20,571 nucleotides of DNA. Origin: Isoetes engelmannii (Eukaryota > Streptophyta > Lycopodiopsida > Isoetales > Isoetaceae). The notes under the pieces are model-generated. The model was not told the origin of the DNA and did no database searches. It saw only the letters and a program-made list of their open reading frames with translations. The stretch is taken from NCBI GenBank assembly GCA_011763485.2, contig JAANSK020281268.1, forward strand, positions 1 through 20,571. Direction: 5' to 3'. Numbering within the stretch: the first letter of the stretch is position 1; every line of letters begins with the position of its first letter. Below are positions 10,361 to 20,533 of this stretch, piece by piece. The position numbers and the translations under genes were made by a program.

Positions 10361-10504
10361 TTCATAGATTTGTTGGATTACTTAAAGCAAACGAGACATG
10401 AGTATAGAGTCCGCTTAATAAATAAAGGACATTATCACACCAAAGCATAAAACTTTAATAATATATAACACAAGGCGCGCAAAATTAATACAAAGCCGTG
10501 ATGT

Positions 10505-10526
10505 AAATTGGGGACCCGCCCAATTT
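10505..10526. repeat. Palindromic 22-mer, copy 2
   Basis: AAATTGGG and CCCAATTT form perfect 8-bp arms around a six-base centre. This copy keeps both outer halves of the consensus best. Confidence 0.75.
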
Positions 10527-10599
10527 CATGATGATTTCAAAAAGGTTGGATGTCAATCGGAATGAAATCAGGCAGACACCTAATTTGAGACCCTTGTCG

Positions 10600-11300
10600 A
10601 AGACCATTATCAAGTCTCCAGCTCACCATCCTATGCCCGATCTTCCATGTTACCATGAAGTACAACTTTCATTTTCTCTGTAAATTCCTGAGAACCGACA
10701 GACCTATTTTGTTCCTCTTTCCCCTTCTTTTTCTATTCGTAGGGCTACTCATTTTTTGGGTCGGGCAACTTTTCAGCATCCTCGGCTACAAAATCTTTTG
10801 GCATGAAAATAATATCCTCATTATTCTTGGCCATAGGATCTTGTTCTTCATTTTACCCGCATTATCACGTTGTTCTTCGCTAACATTTCCGGTGTCCACT
10901 CACAATCCATCCTTATCCACAAGCAATTCAAATCGATTGCTAGCATCAGCTACACCTTGTGTAGAAATGAGCTCACTAGCCATTAAGATATTGATCCTTT
11001 CCTTCTTGCGTCTGAAACCTTCCAGATTGCTCAAATTGAGTCCACCCATTCCCATCACACCCTTGAACTGCTCCAATAGGCTTCCTTTACTAAGCTTCAA
11101 GACAGCCTGAAGATTACTCATTTCCTCAGTGTGTATGGATGGGGTCGTGCCTGGGGCTCCTCTATTGTGCTCGTTGAACTTTCGGGAGTGCTTTTCTTTT
11201 GCGTCAGCTTCTTAACCTTACGAGCAACAGTTTTTTTCTCGTCAAGCGAATTTTTCAAGCTATTCGGAATAGTCTAGTAGTTCGCTCTGGAACTCTGGTA
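10600..11300 (-). pseudogene. Antisense coding-like block of unknown family
   Basis: On the minus strand the frame at 11121-10900 reads as real protein: LLEQFKGVMGMGGLNLSNL followed by a basic segment and a SNRFELLVDKDG tail. Coding-like sequence continues in other frames on both sides: a Lys/Ser/Pro-rich stretch near 11150-11260, and an acidic stretch containing DIIFMPKDFVAEDAEKLPDP near 10760-10820. The tail recalls the NRFxxL endings in plant LINE ORF1 proteins, which is only an impression. Several frame breaks are present. The block lies between the two groups of palindromic 22-mers, suggesting they belong to one element. Confidence 0.4.
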
Positions 11301-11552
11301 GATTCGAAAGAAAATGCACGGTAGCGTTCGCACGCTGCTACCCTGCTAAGTGCTCCATTTGAGAAAAAGTCCAATACCTCACATCCCTCCATCATGAGTT
11401 ATCGGGTCAGGTAGGTGCATGTCCTAGAATCAAGCTGCGTTGACAGGAGGGAGCCCGTCCAGGAAGTAGCAGGGTTCTTTTTACCCCAAAGTCTATAGAA
11501 CCAGCAACCTGGGAAAAACGAAGGATAGAGTTAGAACAATGAAGGAGTTATT

Positions 11553-11574
11553 AAACACGGCGATCGCCCAATTT
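11553..11574. repeat. Palindromic 22-mer, copy 3
   Basis: The right half GCCCAATTT matches the consensus and the centre GGCGATCGCC is a perfect 10-bp palindrome; three left-half bases have drifted. Confidence 0.65.
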
Positions 11575-11596
11575 GACGAAGACACGTTTGTGAGGA

Positions 11597-11618
11597 AAAG
11601 TGGGCGACCACCGAATTT
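11597..11618. repeat. Palindromic 22-mer, copy 4
   Basis: It aligns without gaps to the consensus with about three mismatches (AAAGTGGGCGACC on the left, GAATTT on the right). It lies 44 bp from the start of the preceding copy. Confidence 0.6.
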
Positions 11619-11664
11619 ACATATAATGTTAGCTTGAAAACCAACAAACTGCAAAAAGCAAACG

Positions 11665-11686
11665 AAATTGGGCGGCCACCCATTTT
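11665..11686. repeat. Palindromic 22-mer, copy 5
   Basis: AAATTGGGCGG matches the left half; the right half reads CCACCCATTTT with few mismatches. It is the rightmost copy and lies 68 bp from the start of copy 4. Confidence 0.65.
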
Positions 11687-13350
11687 GTTACGGAAGAGGA
11701 GTAATCGACATACCTAGCTCGCATTTGGCATCAGGTGTCTTCATGTGGACCTCGTCTCCAGTTCGCAACCGTGCAGGAAACCTAAAATTCTTGTGGGAAT
11801 GGTCCGGCTTGGCGAAGCATATGTCAAGTTTCGGGATGACATCTCCAACCAAAGGCACTCTCCATTAGAGGCCGGATGGGATCTCATTTTGTCCTCCTAA
11901 GAGGTTACTTTTTTTTTATATTAAATTTTAACTTCATCCTTTACCATCCTTCCTACCACACTTACCAACCTTCCTAACTTTCGAAACCCTTACCTGTCAA
12001 GAAAAAGTTCGAATGCAAAAGCCTTATCTACTCAAAAAAATAAATAATTATATAAATTGAATGCTAAATTAATTGCGACATTTGCATAGAACTTTTTTCC
12101 ACAACTTTTCATGTTGATCCCGACCATGGGATTTCGGACAAAGCTATGTCATTTCGGACCAATCTCTCAAAGAGCCATTGGGTTTGTTTCCACTTTTTCT
12201 ACTTTTTTCGACCATACAGGTCCTTTGGCGCCCTGGAGCTTCTAATTTTTGGCCTCCTAAATTCGAAATTTGGATTTGTATTATGCATGTTTAGAAGGTA
12301 GTTTAATTCTGATTGCTATGCCAGACTATTATTTGCATCTAAACTGTTCTATTCTCTTTCAAAATGATGACCGAAATCACAATCCGGTTGCCTGCAAAGT
12401 ATGCACAAACTTGGAATAAGGAGAGGGGAGGTTTCAAGATACGTGTGAATGAAGATCTTCTGATATCTACTGGAGCTAAGAATGTAGATTTGTGGTCACA
12501 AGAAGGAATTTACCCCAAGGATCCAATAACAGGTAAGGCACCAAATTTCAACAGTGTTACATCTTTGGTTAAGTTTGTGTGTGAGGGAAAAAATGGAATG
12601 CTTGGATATTGTGAGAACTTCAATAAATATATAGACCAGCTATGTTGTAGAATTGGGGCTTGTAGACAGGAAATTGGAACCTTTAAATATGAATTAAAAG
12701 AATCTGCTTTAGAAAAATCCTCATTGACAGCTAGAATCTCATCCTTAGAAAATACTTCAATGTAGATGCCAAGTGATGCTATCATAACAAAGTGACATTG
12801 AGAGATCTCGGGCTGAGAATAATTGCTTACGGACTGAATCCAGAGTAAGAACTCTAGAAGTGATTTTAAAAAGGCTCAAAAGGACTTCAATGGGCCTTCT
12901 TGAAAGGAAGAAAATAATAAAACCAATAGAGGTGTTAGCTCCAAATGGAGGGGCAGCCAGGAGGAGAGTGTATGCAGTTCGCAAAGTTTTGAACACAGAA
13001 AAGAAGAAGCGAGCCATGAGGCAAAATTTTCGAAATTTTTTTATGAAAATGGCCTCAAGAGAGGAGATACTTGCACTATTAAATGAACCTTATAACGTTG
13101 AAAAGAGATGTGTTAGATATGGTTATAAGGGAAATCTATTCAAGAATGGATGCAGGTGAAGTGCAAACCACTTGCAACTCTATAGGTTTGAATAGACAGG
13201 GATATAGGAGCTTTTTCAAACCATTTCATGCTGCATTGCAGTCTCTAGGACGAAGAAAGTAGTGGTCCCTCGTCCTTATACAGTAGAAACCATCAGGAGA
13301 AAGAGGAATGCAAGTGTTGAGGAGATCCTTGGGGGCATGCATTTAATTCG

Positions 13351-13372
13351 ATCGGGAGCCAATCGGGAGCCC
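13351..13372. repeat. Tandem 11-bp duplication
   Basis: ATCGGGAGCCA is followed directly by ATCGGGAGCCC. It sits in a decayed part of the transposon-like gene and looks like replication slippage. Confidence 0.6.
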
Positions 13373-13395
13373 TGCGTATAACAAAGGAACAAACA

Positions 13396-13413
13396 ATGAT
13401 GATGATGATGATG
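13396..13413 (+). repeat. Microsatellite (ATG)6
   Basis: Six perfect ATG units. Read in the reverse-phase frame they would encode an aspartate run, which may be original coding sequence of the decayed gene around it. Confidence 0.85.
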
Positions 13414-14939
13414 AATGCAGTACTATTGGTCTAACTGAAAAGATAATATCTGATTTGATTTAGATAGTGTTCTAAAGCTTATGTTTGTATTCTATAATGT
13501 GAAGGCTTTAGAAGTAGAGCAACTGGAAATTTGCATAAACCTCGATGAGATGGAGTTAACGAGCAAGAAAAAGTATGAAAGGGTCTCATTAGTTCTCGTG
13601 AATTTTTCTTTAGAGGCAAAATATGGTGAGCAACATGCACTACCTAAAACAGAAAGGAGTTCTGAATGGTTTTCAATTCAGTCCGAGGATCACACGTGTT
13701 GACTTAGGATGTTTCAAGTTCATAAGGAACTTTCAAGTATTGAAATGGGTGTTCGATCAGACCGATATTCCAAAATTGATTAATATTATGAATCAAGTGC
13801 ATTATTGGAGGTGGATGGTCATGGATCATTCAAGGTAAACTTTCATTTGGCTTCTGATTTAAAAACCGAGAAAGTCATGTACAATATAGCCAATTCTCCT
13901 GCTCAAACTTCTAAAAATTGTATTTATTGTATGTACAAATTGAAGAAAAAAAGGAAGGAAAAAGCTTTAGGACACTAAGCTGCAGTCAAAACGCTCCCCC
14001 AAATAGGCATTTGGAGGATAAAGAATTTGAGCCAATTATGCCAATTTCGTTGGCCAGGGTGCATTTTTGTGCATTGCATGCGATGGTGAGAATCATGGAG
14101 AAAATGATCCATCATAGTTGTATTTTTGTCTGAAATATTAAAGCTGAAAAGCAGAGGAAGGAGGGAATAGCAGGGGTTGAGCAAATATTGTTAGATGGTG
14201 GACTTCATGACGGTCGCATGAAGCTTGAGAAAGACTTGAAACGATCAAAAAATAGCTCAACACCAGCAAAGGTTTCATTGGGTGGTGATAAAGCTAGACA
14301 TTTCTTAAAGAATGCTGATCAAAGAGGAAAGGGTTGTTTGAATTGGGCAAGAAATTAGTTGAGACAAATAGAGATAGAACGAATAGAGCTACTTTCGCAG
14401 TAAATAAGTTGAATGCATGGACGTCGTTCTCTTATTTGAATGTTCTATTGCAAAAACATACCTTCAGTAATGATGATAAAGTACAATTCAAGGACGTCGT
14501 GACGATATTCACAAATGCATATATCAAGTCGTGGAGTGAAAGCAAGGTCACACACTATATCCACATACTATGTGCCTATGACCCTTGGTTTGTAAAAGAA
14601 TATGGCAGCCTTGGAGTATGGAGTACTCAAGGTATGGAAAAATCTCATAAACAGACTAAATCGGCATTTCATTGGGCTACACAAAGAGGTGGGTGTTCCT
14701 CCATGTCTAAGCCACTCAGTCAGCTTGAAACGTGGTTTTATAGAAGATTATTGGCAAGGCATGAGGAGAAGAATGTTCGAAAAAGAGCAACCCCACTATT
14801 GGACAATGCACTACGAGAAGCGGCCCGTAAGCGCAAAAGGGAATTGTGGGAGAAATCTAGTGCTAAGGAAACGTTACGACAATGGAGGTGTACGCGTGTA
14901 AGAGTTGGAAGTAAATATGTTCAGGCATGCTAGTCATAC

Positions 14940-17836
14940 ATGTGAGTGCTTTTGTCAGATCCTCCAACACCAACGAATTACAGAATATGGTGAGTACTTT
15001 TCATTTCACGTTATTAACTTTGCTTATTGACTTGATTTTGTTCTTATATGCATTAAATGTTTGCAGGTTATAAGCAAATGAATGGCTGGTGTTTTGGTTG
15101 ATGACAACAGCTAGGTATATTGCTTAGTTTTGGTTGTTGTGGTTGTCTCTATAGTGTACATATGTTCAATCGAGTGTATATGTAGCTTAAGTGCATTATA
15201 GTTAGCTTAGGTGTTCATTACTTAGGTGCTTCAGTCTCTGCTTTGGTTGCTTATGTTTTTTCTTAGAGTGATGTAGCTATGCTGGTGACAAAGATCAGGT
15301 TATTAATACATGTTGGTGCAGCAAAGTGTATATGTGGCTTAGGTGGTTATAGAGTGGCTGGGGCATTCTCCAACATAACAGTTATCAATACAAGTTGGTA
15401 AGCCAGATTATAAGGCTGAGGTTGGCTTAGATAAGATATAAATATTTTATCTTCATATTATGAAGATAGAAATAGTTAGACATAGAGTTGAGTTCATTCT
15501 TAATAAGTGTAAATCAGTGCATGTGTAAATTCCAGTATTGTTGTGCTGCATGAACAGATGTAGGTTAGGTTACATGTAATCTTAAAGAGCTGGAACAAGT
15601 TGGAAAACAAATAACTTAGAAGCTGCAATTTTAGTTTGTTGGTTGTTGAACATGTCTTTTGATCACAGGTATTTTGGAGCTATAATAGAAGCAAGTCAGT
15701 AATGTAGACGATTTTGATGGTTAATACTGCTCACAAGCAGAATATAGTGGCATGAAGATGTTGGCGTAACTATACCATGCGTTTTGGGAGCTATGATTGA
15801 AGCTAGATCATTAGCTAGTTCCTGTGCAGTGGAGTTTTAAAATGAAATACTGAAGTAACTGCATTATGACATATCAGTTTAAGTGAATAGTGTATTGGGC
15901 CAGGTAGTTTTGAAGAACCCCTGGAAGTAAATGCCGTGATCATTTTGAGGCCGGGATGATTCTTATCTAATACAAAAGATATCGTGGGCTAATCTGTAAA
16001 CATGCCGACAAAATCTCCTGAAGAAGAAGCCAGATTCTGCAATGAAAATGTTACTATGTTCGGGCTATTGTTCATCGAATTCAAGAGTTACACCATTGTT
16101 ATAAAAATATAAAATATTCGTTATACAAGTTGCCAAACATTCTATCTAATCAAAGTGTTCCCAACACTGCCAAGGTTCTAGCTGGATCGAAATACATTTT
16201 CGTATCTAGTGCTAGGAATGTAATATGGTGTTAATCGAGCCCGTAGAGTCAGTACATAATCAAATAAGTTGTATAGAATGATGTCAACCACCAAACGTGC
16301 TCATTAAACAACAATACTAGGAATCGCTTAAAATTATGTCCATAGTAATCGGAAAGAAATGGGAACAAAACAATGGAAATACAAAGGTGATTTAACTTCA
16401 AGCCTTGGAAGGACATGCCATGATTTTCCAAGTACATAGGTGCCCAAATACTGCTTTGGATGTGCAACAATATATTTATATATACATGAATGTGCCAAAT
16501 TCGCCTATATATCGCGTTTCATTGTGGGGGTTCTTTTACAACCATTGATTTCTAGAATATTCCCCTGCTTATTCCAGATGGACCTTTGGCTGCTAGCTTG
16601 TACTAGTTGAACCTTCAGTGTTTGATTGGTCACATTGTCTTCAAGAACAAGCTGCTTTACATTCGACGTGTACAAGCTTACAAAGATTTAAATTATTTTT
16701 CAAAACTTAGGCTATGCTTCAAGCATGTTGGGTTCAACAAAACTATTATAAAATAAGTCATTATACCCCTTCAAACTAAAGGGAGCCAAGGTGGAATATT
16801 GGTAGATCATAGTATGCAATAAAATCTTCAAGCTCATCTTGACCTTTAAAATGTAAACATTAGTTGGCAATAGAACATCTAGCAAGGTTAGCTAGAAGTA
16901 ACCAGACATGGTACCACTTTATTATACCCATAGTATTACAAGCAATGAAACGGGGTATATCTACCAAAATCACTGCATCACGTCACCCCAAGGACATGAT
17001 CAAGGTAGGAGTTATATTTGTAGTCCAGGACCCCATGATAAAGATGGTCTATATTATTCTTTCAGCTAGGCATCTATGTCAAAATACACTACGTTGCTAA
17101 ACACCCAAATGTCAAGATGTTCCATGTAGAGTCAAGGATAGTGTCTCTATTGTACACTGCATAAATATCCTTGTCAAGGTTAGCATTCTCGTGTCAGTTT
17201 TATCAATAACAGGGGGTAGTTCATAAGCCTTGGGCAATGCACCATGATACTAGCTCACCTTGGCATTATCCTTAGAGAATATTTCAAGCAATTTTTAGTG
17301 AAAACTAGTCGACAAAGCTCGCAACAATTATGGGAGCCGGAATGGCATGTTAGAGGCACAACAAAAGCAACGTGTACCAAAGAAATTAAACAACATTTAG
17401 AGGTAAAGCAACAAATCTGTAAACATAAAACATACTAATATGGGTCACCCCACAAAAAGATGTGACAACTTATATAAAGCAATAATTATATTTGGGTCTT
17501 ACAACACCCTAAGCCCTAACGTGTCCAAAGTGCATGAGCAGGGAAATGAGACTCAATATATATTTATCATGATATCCGTTACTGAATTTCAACAATGGCA
17601 CCATGAGACTTAGAAGGCAAATCGTGCTCCAACAAGCAATATTAATTTGGCATAAATCATGCACCAACTTTGCCACTTATGGACCACCTACTTAAATAAT
17701 ATTTGGGTGGTTCTAAATAACAATCGAACTGGAGACATAGAAACAAAGTAAGACCAAGAACAAGGTGATGGTGGTTAAGAACCGCATGTTAAACCCCATG
17801 CTATTAAATCGTATCTTTACTCCAAGTAAGACCAGC
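14940..17836. other. Long AT-rich spacer, no gene seen
   Basis: About 2.9 kb without a convincing gene. Open stretches at 16249-16470 (minus), 16864-17100 (+) and 17244-17438 (+) are 64-78 codons long, with no domain pattern or codon coherence. The 15120-15400 part is T/G-rich with recurring GCTTAGGTG-like words. The 16470-16510 part is TA-rich (TATATTTATATATA). Confidence 0.55.
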
Positions 17837-17848
17837 AATCATCCCCAA
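17837..17848. repeat. Left target-site duplication of the LINE fragment
   Basis: AATCATCCCCAA here is repeated exactly at 18488-18499, just after the poly(A). The first two A's are ambiguous on the right side because they merge with the tail. Confidence 0.8.
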
Positions 17849-18487
17849 CGAAGTGGTCCCTTCAACTCCCGCCTCCAAGTTGGAGGCGTATGTGGTCTTG
17901 GGCTTGGGATAAGCTGCTGCACTCTAAGGTGGCTGTGCTTTGGTGGCAGATTCTTCATAGATGCCCTCGTGTGAATGTGGTTGTCCACAGGTTCGAACCT
18001 CGAGTCTCAGCACTCTGCCCACTATGCAAGCAAAGGATGAGACTATTGAGCATTGTTTTTTCCTATGTGATCACCTCCAGCCTGTTTGGTCTTGGCTGTT
18101 TTTTCTTTTTCATGTGACATTGACAAGTCAGCAGGTCCTCTTGGCTACTTATCCGGATACTTGGAACAAGTTGCGAAGCCAGGCGTTTCACTTAGCGTCA
18201 GGGTGGTCGTTGTGGTCTATCTGGAAGCGCATAAACTTGTGTGTCTTTAAGGGCGTTGACACTCCTACTGTTGCTGTCCTCCAGGACGCACAAGCTAAAA
18301 TTGTTAAGGCTTACCATTGTTCTTTGCTTGCTCCTGCCAAGCGCCAGTTGGTCTTTGAGAGTTATTTGAGTGTGTTATCTTATGCATAGGCCGGTGGTCT
18401 TACTCAGTGGATCTTTAATCCCGCCTGTGCATTTGTAATTGTCTTTCATCTGGTTTTTTAATAAAGTTTGACGTCCTTCAAAAAAAA
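17849..18487 (+). mobile_element. 5'-truncated LINE 3' end with zinc-binding domain and poly(A)
   Basis: About 640 bp with the hallmarks of target-primed insertion: 5' truncation, the polymerase C-terminus, a short 3' UTR with AATAAA (18460-18465), an A-run (18480-18489) and 12-bp target-site duplications. The coding part starts inside the reverse-transcriptase zinc-binding domain of plant L1-type LINEs: WDKLLHSKVAVLWWQILHR, then the CPLC pair and EHCFFLC, the expected CxxC...HxxxxC ligands. The C-terminal tail ends with a TAG at 18387-18389. One frame change lies between the CPLC and EHCFFLC parts, near 18030. The clean duplications and few lesions make it the youngest insertion in the window. 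It is dead because it is truncated. Confidence 0.9.
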
Positions 18488-18499
18488 AATCATCCCCAA
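18488..18499. repeat. Right target-site duplication of the LINE fragment
   Basis: AATCATCCCCAA follows the poly(A) of the LINE fragment and matches 17837-17848 exactly. Confidence 0.8.
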
Positions 18500-19431
18500 A
18501 GCATGGTGTTCCATTACGCTAACATTTCAGTATCAATTTTATTAACACCATTCAAAATAGTCAACAACGATTGCATCCTTAACCTATTGAGGTGGGGTAA
18601 GAAGTGTCACAACATGAAATGTAGCTCCAAGATGTTTCGGAACTAACAAGGCACTTTTTATGTCTTTCTTCCAGAATTAAGATGAATTAGAGGTATAGTG
18701 TTGGGCTGTGACAGCGGTGAATTTAAAGGGAGCATGAGGCAGCAAAGGAAAAGGAACTAAGTTAGATGAACTATAATTTAACGACCTTAGAACCAAAAGA
18801 CTTTTTCTCCAAGATTTCCTCCAGGTCACTATCAGTTGATAAAGCGAACATTCTACAATTTCGTAAAACTATGATATCCTAATATGTTCACTTAATCAGA
18901 ATATCTGCCACTAATGGTGTTTAAATAATTGAGGTGATTTGTCACGTACTCTGTGCGAAATAAGCTTTACTAGAATCTCATATCTCATCCATTAACCCTT
19001 ATCAATTGCAAGCACATCAACAAGCACTTCACTGGTAGGGAGAAGACAGTTGAAGCTCTCGCCACAAAAAAAAAAGTGCTAACGCACTGTGGGTTGCCCG
19101 AAGTAAACATACAGAATGAGGTCAAAGGTTACAAGAAAATTACAATTTAGAACTAAAAATAATCAAGAAGACTAAAGAATATGTACATATCTACTAGGAT
19201 ACAAGAGAACAAGAGAACTTGAACAATAATGTTTCACAACTGATGTTGAACGGGAAAAGTTATGTCATCCTTGAACATCTGTATATATATTGCATGAACT
19301 CCAATTGTGTATGGCCGCCACCTAGCATAGGTGAATATGCATCACTTCGTGGGCATGCAGGACGCCACTTAGCATTCATGAATGGAACTTGGCAAACATA
19401 GATGAAGACGATTGGTATATTTATATGATTA

Positions 19432-19494
19432 TGGCAATAGCACATTTAAAAGAGTCAATGACTTGTAAGTAAATATCATTGGTTCAAAACCCAT
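19432..19494 (+). mobile_element. Possible tRNA-derived SINE or tRNA remnant
   Basis: TGGCAATAGCAC (19432-19443) resembles an RNA polymerase III A box. GGTTCAAAACC (19481-19491) fits the B box, and the bases around it can form a T-arm (ATTGG, loop TTCAAAA, CCCAT; one mismatch). Between them ACTTGTAAG looks like an anticodon loop, though the matching stem does not form at canonical spacing. No poly(A) tail or flanking duplications were found, so a decayed SINE head or tRNA pseudogene is only a possibility. Confidence 0.3.
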
Positions 19495-19647
19495 CTATAA
19501 CATGAAACTTTTGCACATGTGTTGGACCCAAGCAAGCAACCAACTCGACGGCCAGATCCCACCGTAATGACATCCTAATGAAAATCAACGGAGACCATAG
19601 CGATTGCTTCACGCCTCCTAACGCAGATGCCCAAAAGATATAGGTCG

Positions 19648-19693
19648 TCCGATTGTGAATCGGACGGATGTCCGATTGTGAATCGGACGGATG
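19648..19693. repeat. Tandem 23-bp repeat, each unit a hairpin
   Basis: Two identical 23-bp units lie head to tail (19648-19670 and 19671-19693). Each contains TCCGATT, loop GTG, AATCGGA; in the first unit the stem extends to 9 bp (CGTCCGATT/AATCGGACG). The unit ends with CGGATG. No other copies were seen in the window. Confidence 0.85.
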
Positions 19694-20273
19694 GGATTGA
19701 AAGATTCCTCCACCCAACCCTCAAAGCCAAGGTTTGCCCTTCGAGCAACCCAAAAAGGGTGTTCAAATGATTCAGCATATTTAGCTACCATGTCATCACC
19801 GGCTTCATATTATATATCATGAAACATAATTACAGATACCAGGCTATTATTTCTGGATGCTTCAAGTTACTAAAAGCATCGTAGTATATGGCAACATGAT
19901 AATAACCTACAGTAATGAAGGTTCACACCATACAAAAGTCAAAAGATTAGATGTTACTGCATCAGAGTTGTACTTGGACAAAGATATACATTTGAGGTCA
20001 CTGTACGTTGGGTAGTCACCCAGACAAATACAAAACAGTGAAGTTAAGCAGATCATGTAGGAAATGGAATGATCTTGTGTGGCCAAAGCACTATCTATGA
20101 ATGCTGCAACACAGAAGCAGGATACTTCAAGGATGGTCCGCAAGAAATCCGCATTAAATTAAGATGTCGCATTAATCTCATGTAATTATAAGCAATCTTG
20201 CACTTAGGTGTTGAACCCACATTAAACTAAGAGAAACTTTGTTTTTTTTTTTCATATTAAATTCAGCATTACA

Positions 20274-20525
20274 TCAAATATCATGCTGGATCCTTACAAG
20301 ATGTGGATCCAGACAATCTTTGCATGTCACGATGCACTCTCTTCTATATCCAATCTTGTCATCTACTGAGAAATGAAATTCAGAATATCTTGCGAGCGCC
20401 TCCACTAGCTTTTTGTATTTGATTAGCATCCATTCTTCTTCCACACCCAAAGTTCGCATAGAACCATCTTTTATATGTATAAACCACGATTCCGCTATTT
20501 TGCCATTATTCTTTGATTTTGAACT
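20274..20525 (-). CDS. Possible 3'-terminal exon of an unrecognised gene
   Basis: An open frame of 83 codons ends in TGA and has good protein character: IAESWFIHIKDGSMRTLGVE, an amphipathic helix, then FSVDDKIGYRREC and CKDCLDPHLV with a CxxC pair. I do not recognise the family. Its left limit coincides with a possible splice acceptor, GGTAG|AGT at 20526-20527, whose TAG is also the in-frame stop; upstream exons would lie beyond the right edge. Alternatively translation starts at the internal ATG (20459). Only 21 nt after the stop the minus strand has an A11 run (20252-20242), which could instead mean a reverse-transcribed gene copy. Confidence 0.35.
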   Translation of the reverse strand, partial: SSKSKNNGKIAESWFIHIKDGSMRTLGVEEEWMLIKYKKLVEALARYSEFHFSVDDKIGYRRECIVTCKDCLDPHLVRIQHDI

Positions 20526-20533
20526 CTACCAAA

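Larger units (their letters stand above)
10261..12363. other. Gene-poor stretch holding the palindrome cluster and an antisense coding-like block
   Basis: No intact gene. Five related 22-bp palindromes (10339-11686) and a minus-strand coding-like block (about 10600-11300) are listed separately. The right part (11880-12360) is AT-rich with pyrimidine runs and no recognisable content. Confidence 0.6.
12364..14936 (+). pseudogene. Broken copy of an uncharacterised transposon-like protein gene
   Basis: Coherent coding blocks follow one another on the same strand. The first (12364-12765) has a short globular head (RLPAKYAQTWNKERGGFKIR) and then a predicted coiled coil. A basic block follows (12800-13159, with KKRAMRQNFRNFF). 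The middle block around 13500-13680 contains NLDEMELTSKKKYERVSL. A Cys-rich spot (NCIYCMYK, about 13918) resembles a zinc site. The last block (14334-14933) carries VTHYIHILCAYDPWFVKEYG and GSLGVWSTQGMEKSH, then an Arg/Lys-rich tail. The order (coiled-coil head, CxxC site, His-rich GSL...QGxExxH block) recalls from memory a family of unnamed, apparently transposon-borne proteins in invertebrates and early land plants. It has roughly half a dozen interruptions and is not functional. No terminal repeats were identified. Confidence 0.5.
18500..20273. other. Spacer with SINE-like remnant and tandem hairpin repeat
   Basis: No gene recognised. It contains an A10 run (19066-19075), a tRNA/SINE-like stretch (19432-19494), and a tandem 23-bp repeat (19648-19693). 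The remaining AT-rich sequence has only short random frames. Confidence 0.55.

Noticed and set aside
14334-14933. The 199-codon frame as an intact host gene
   Set aside because: It is the C-terminal block of a longer family pattern whose other parts lie upstream in broken frames; it has no promoter or start context of its own.
16249-17438. Open frames of 64-78 codons in the long spacer
   Set aside because: Lengths and composition fit chance in AT-rich DNA and no family features are visible.
17989-18000. AGGTTCGAACCT, resembling a tRNA T-arm
   Set aside because: It lies inside the LINE zinc-binding domain coding sequence, and no tRNA cloverleaf can be drawn around it.
19066-19075. A10 run as a retroposon tail
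   Set aside because: No element body, polyadenylation signal or flanking duplication could be found beside it.
43-19104. Shared 12-mer GTTGCCCGAAGT at 43-54 and 19093-19104, suggesting paired ends of a large element
   Set aside because: Several shared 12-mers are expected by chance in 20 kb, the flanks do not match, and the copies lie at arbitrary places.
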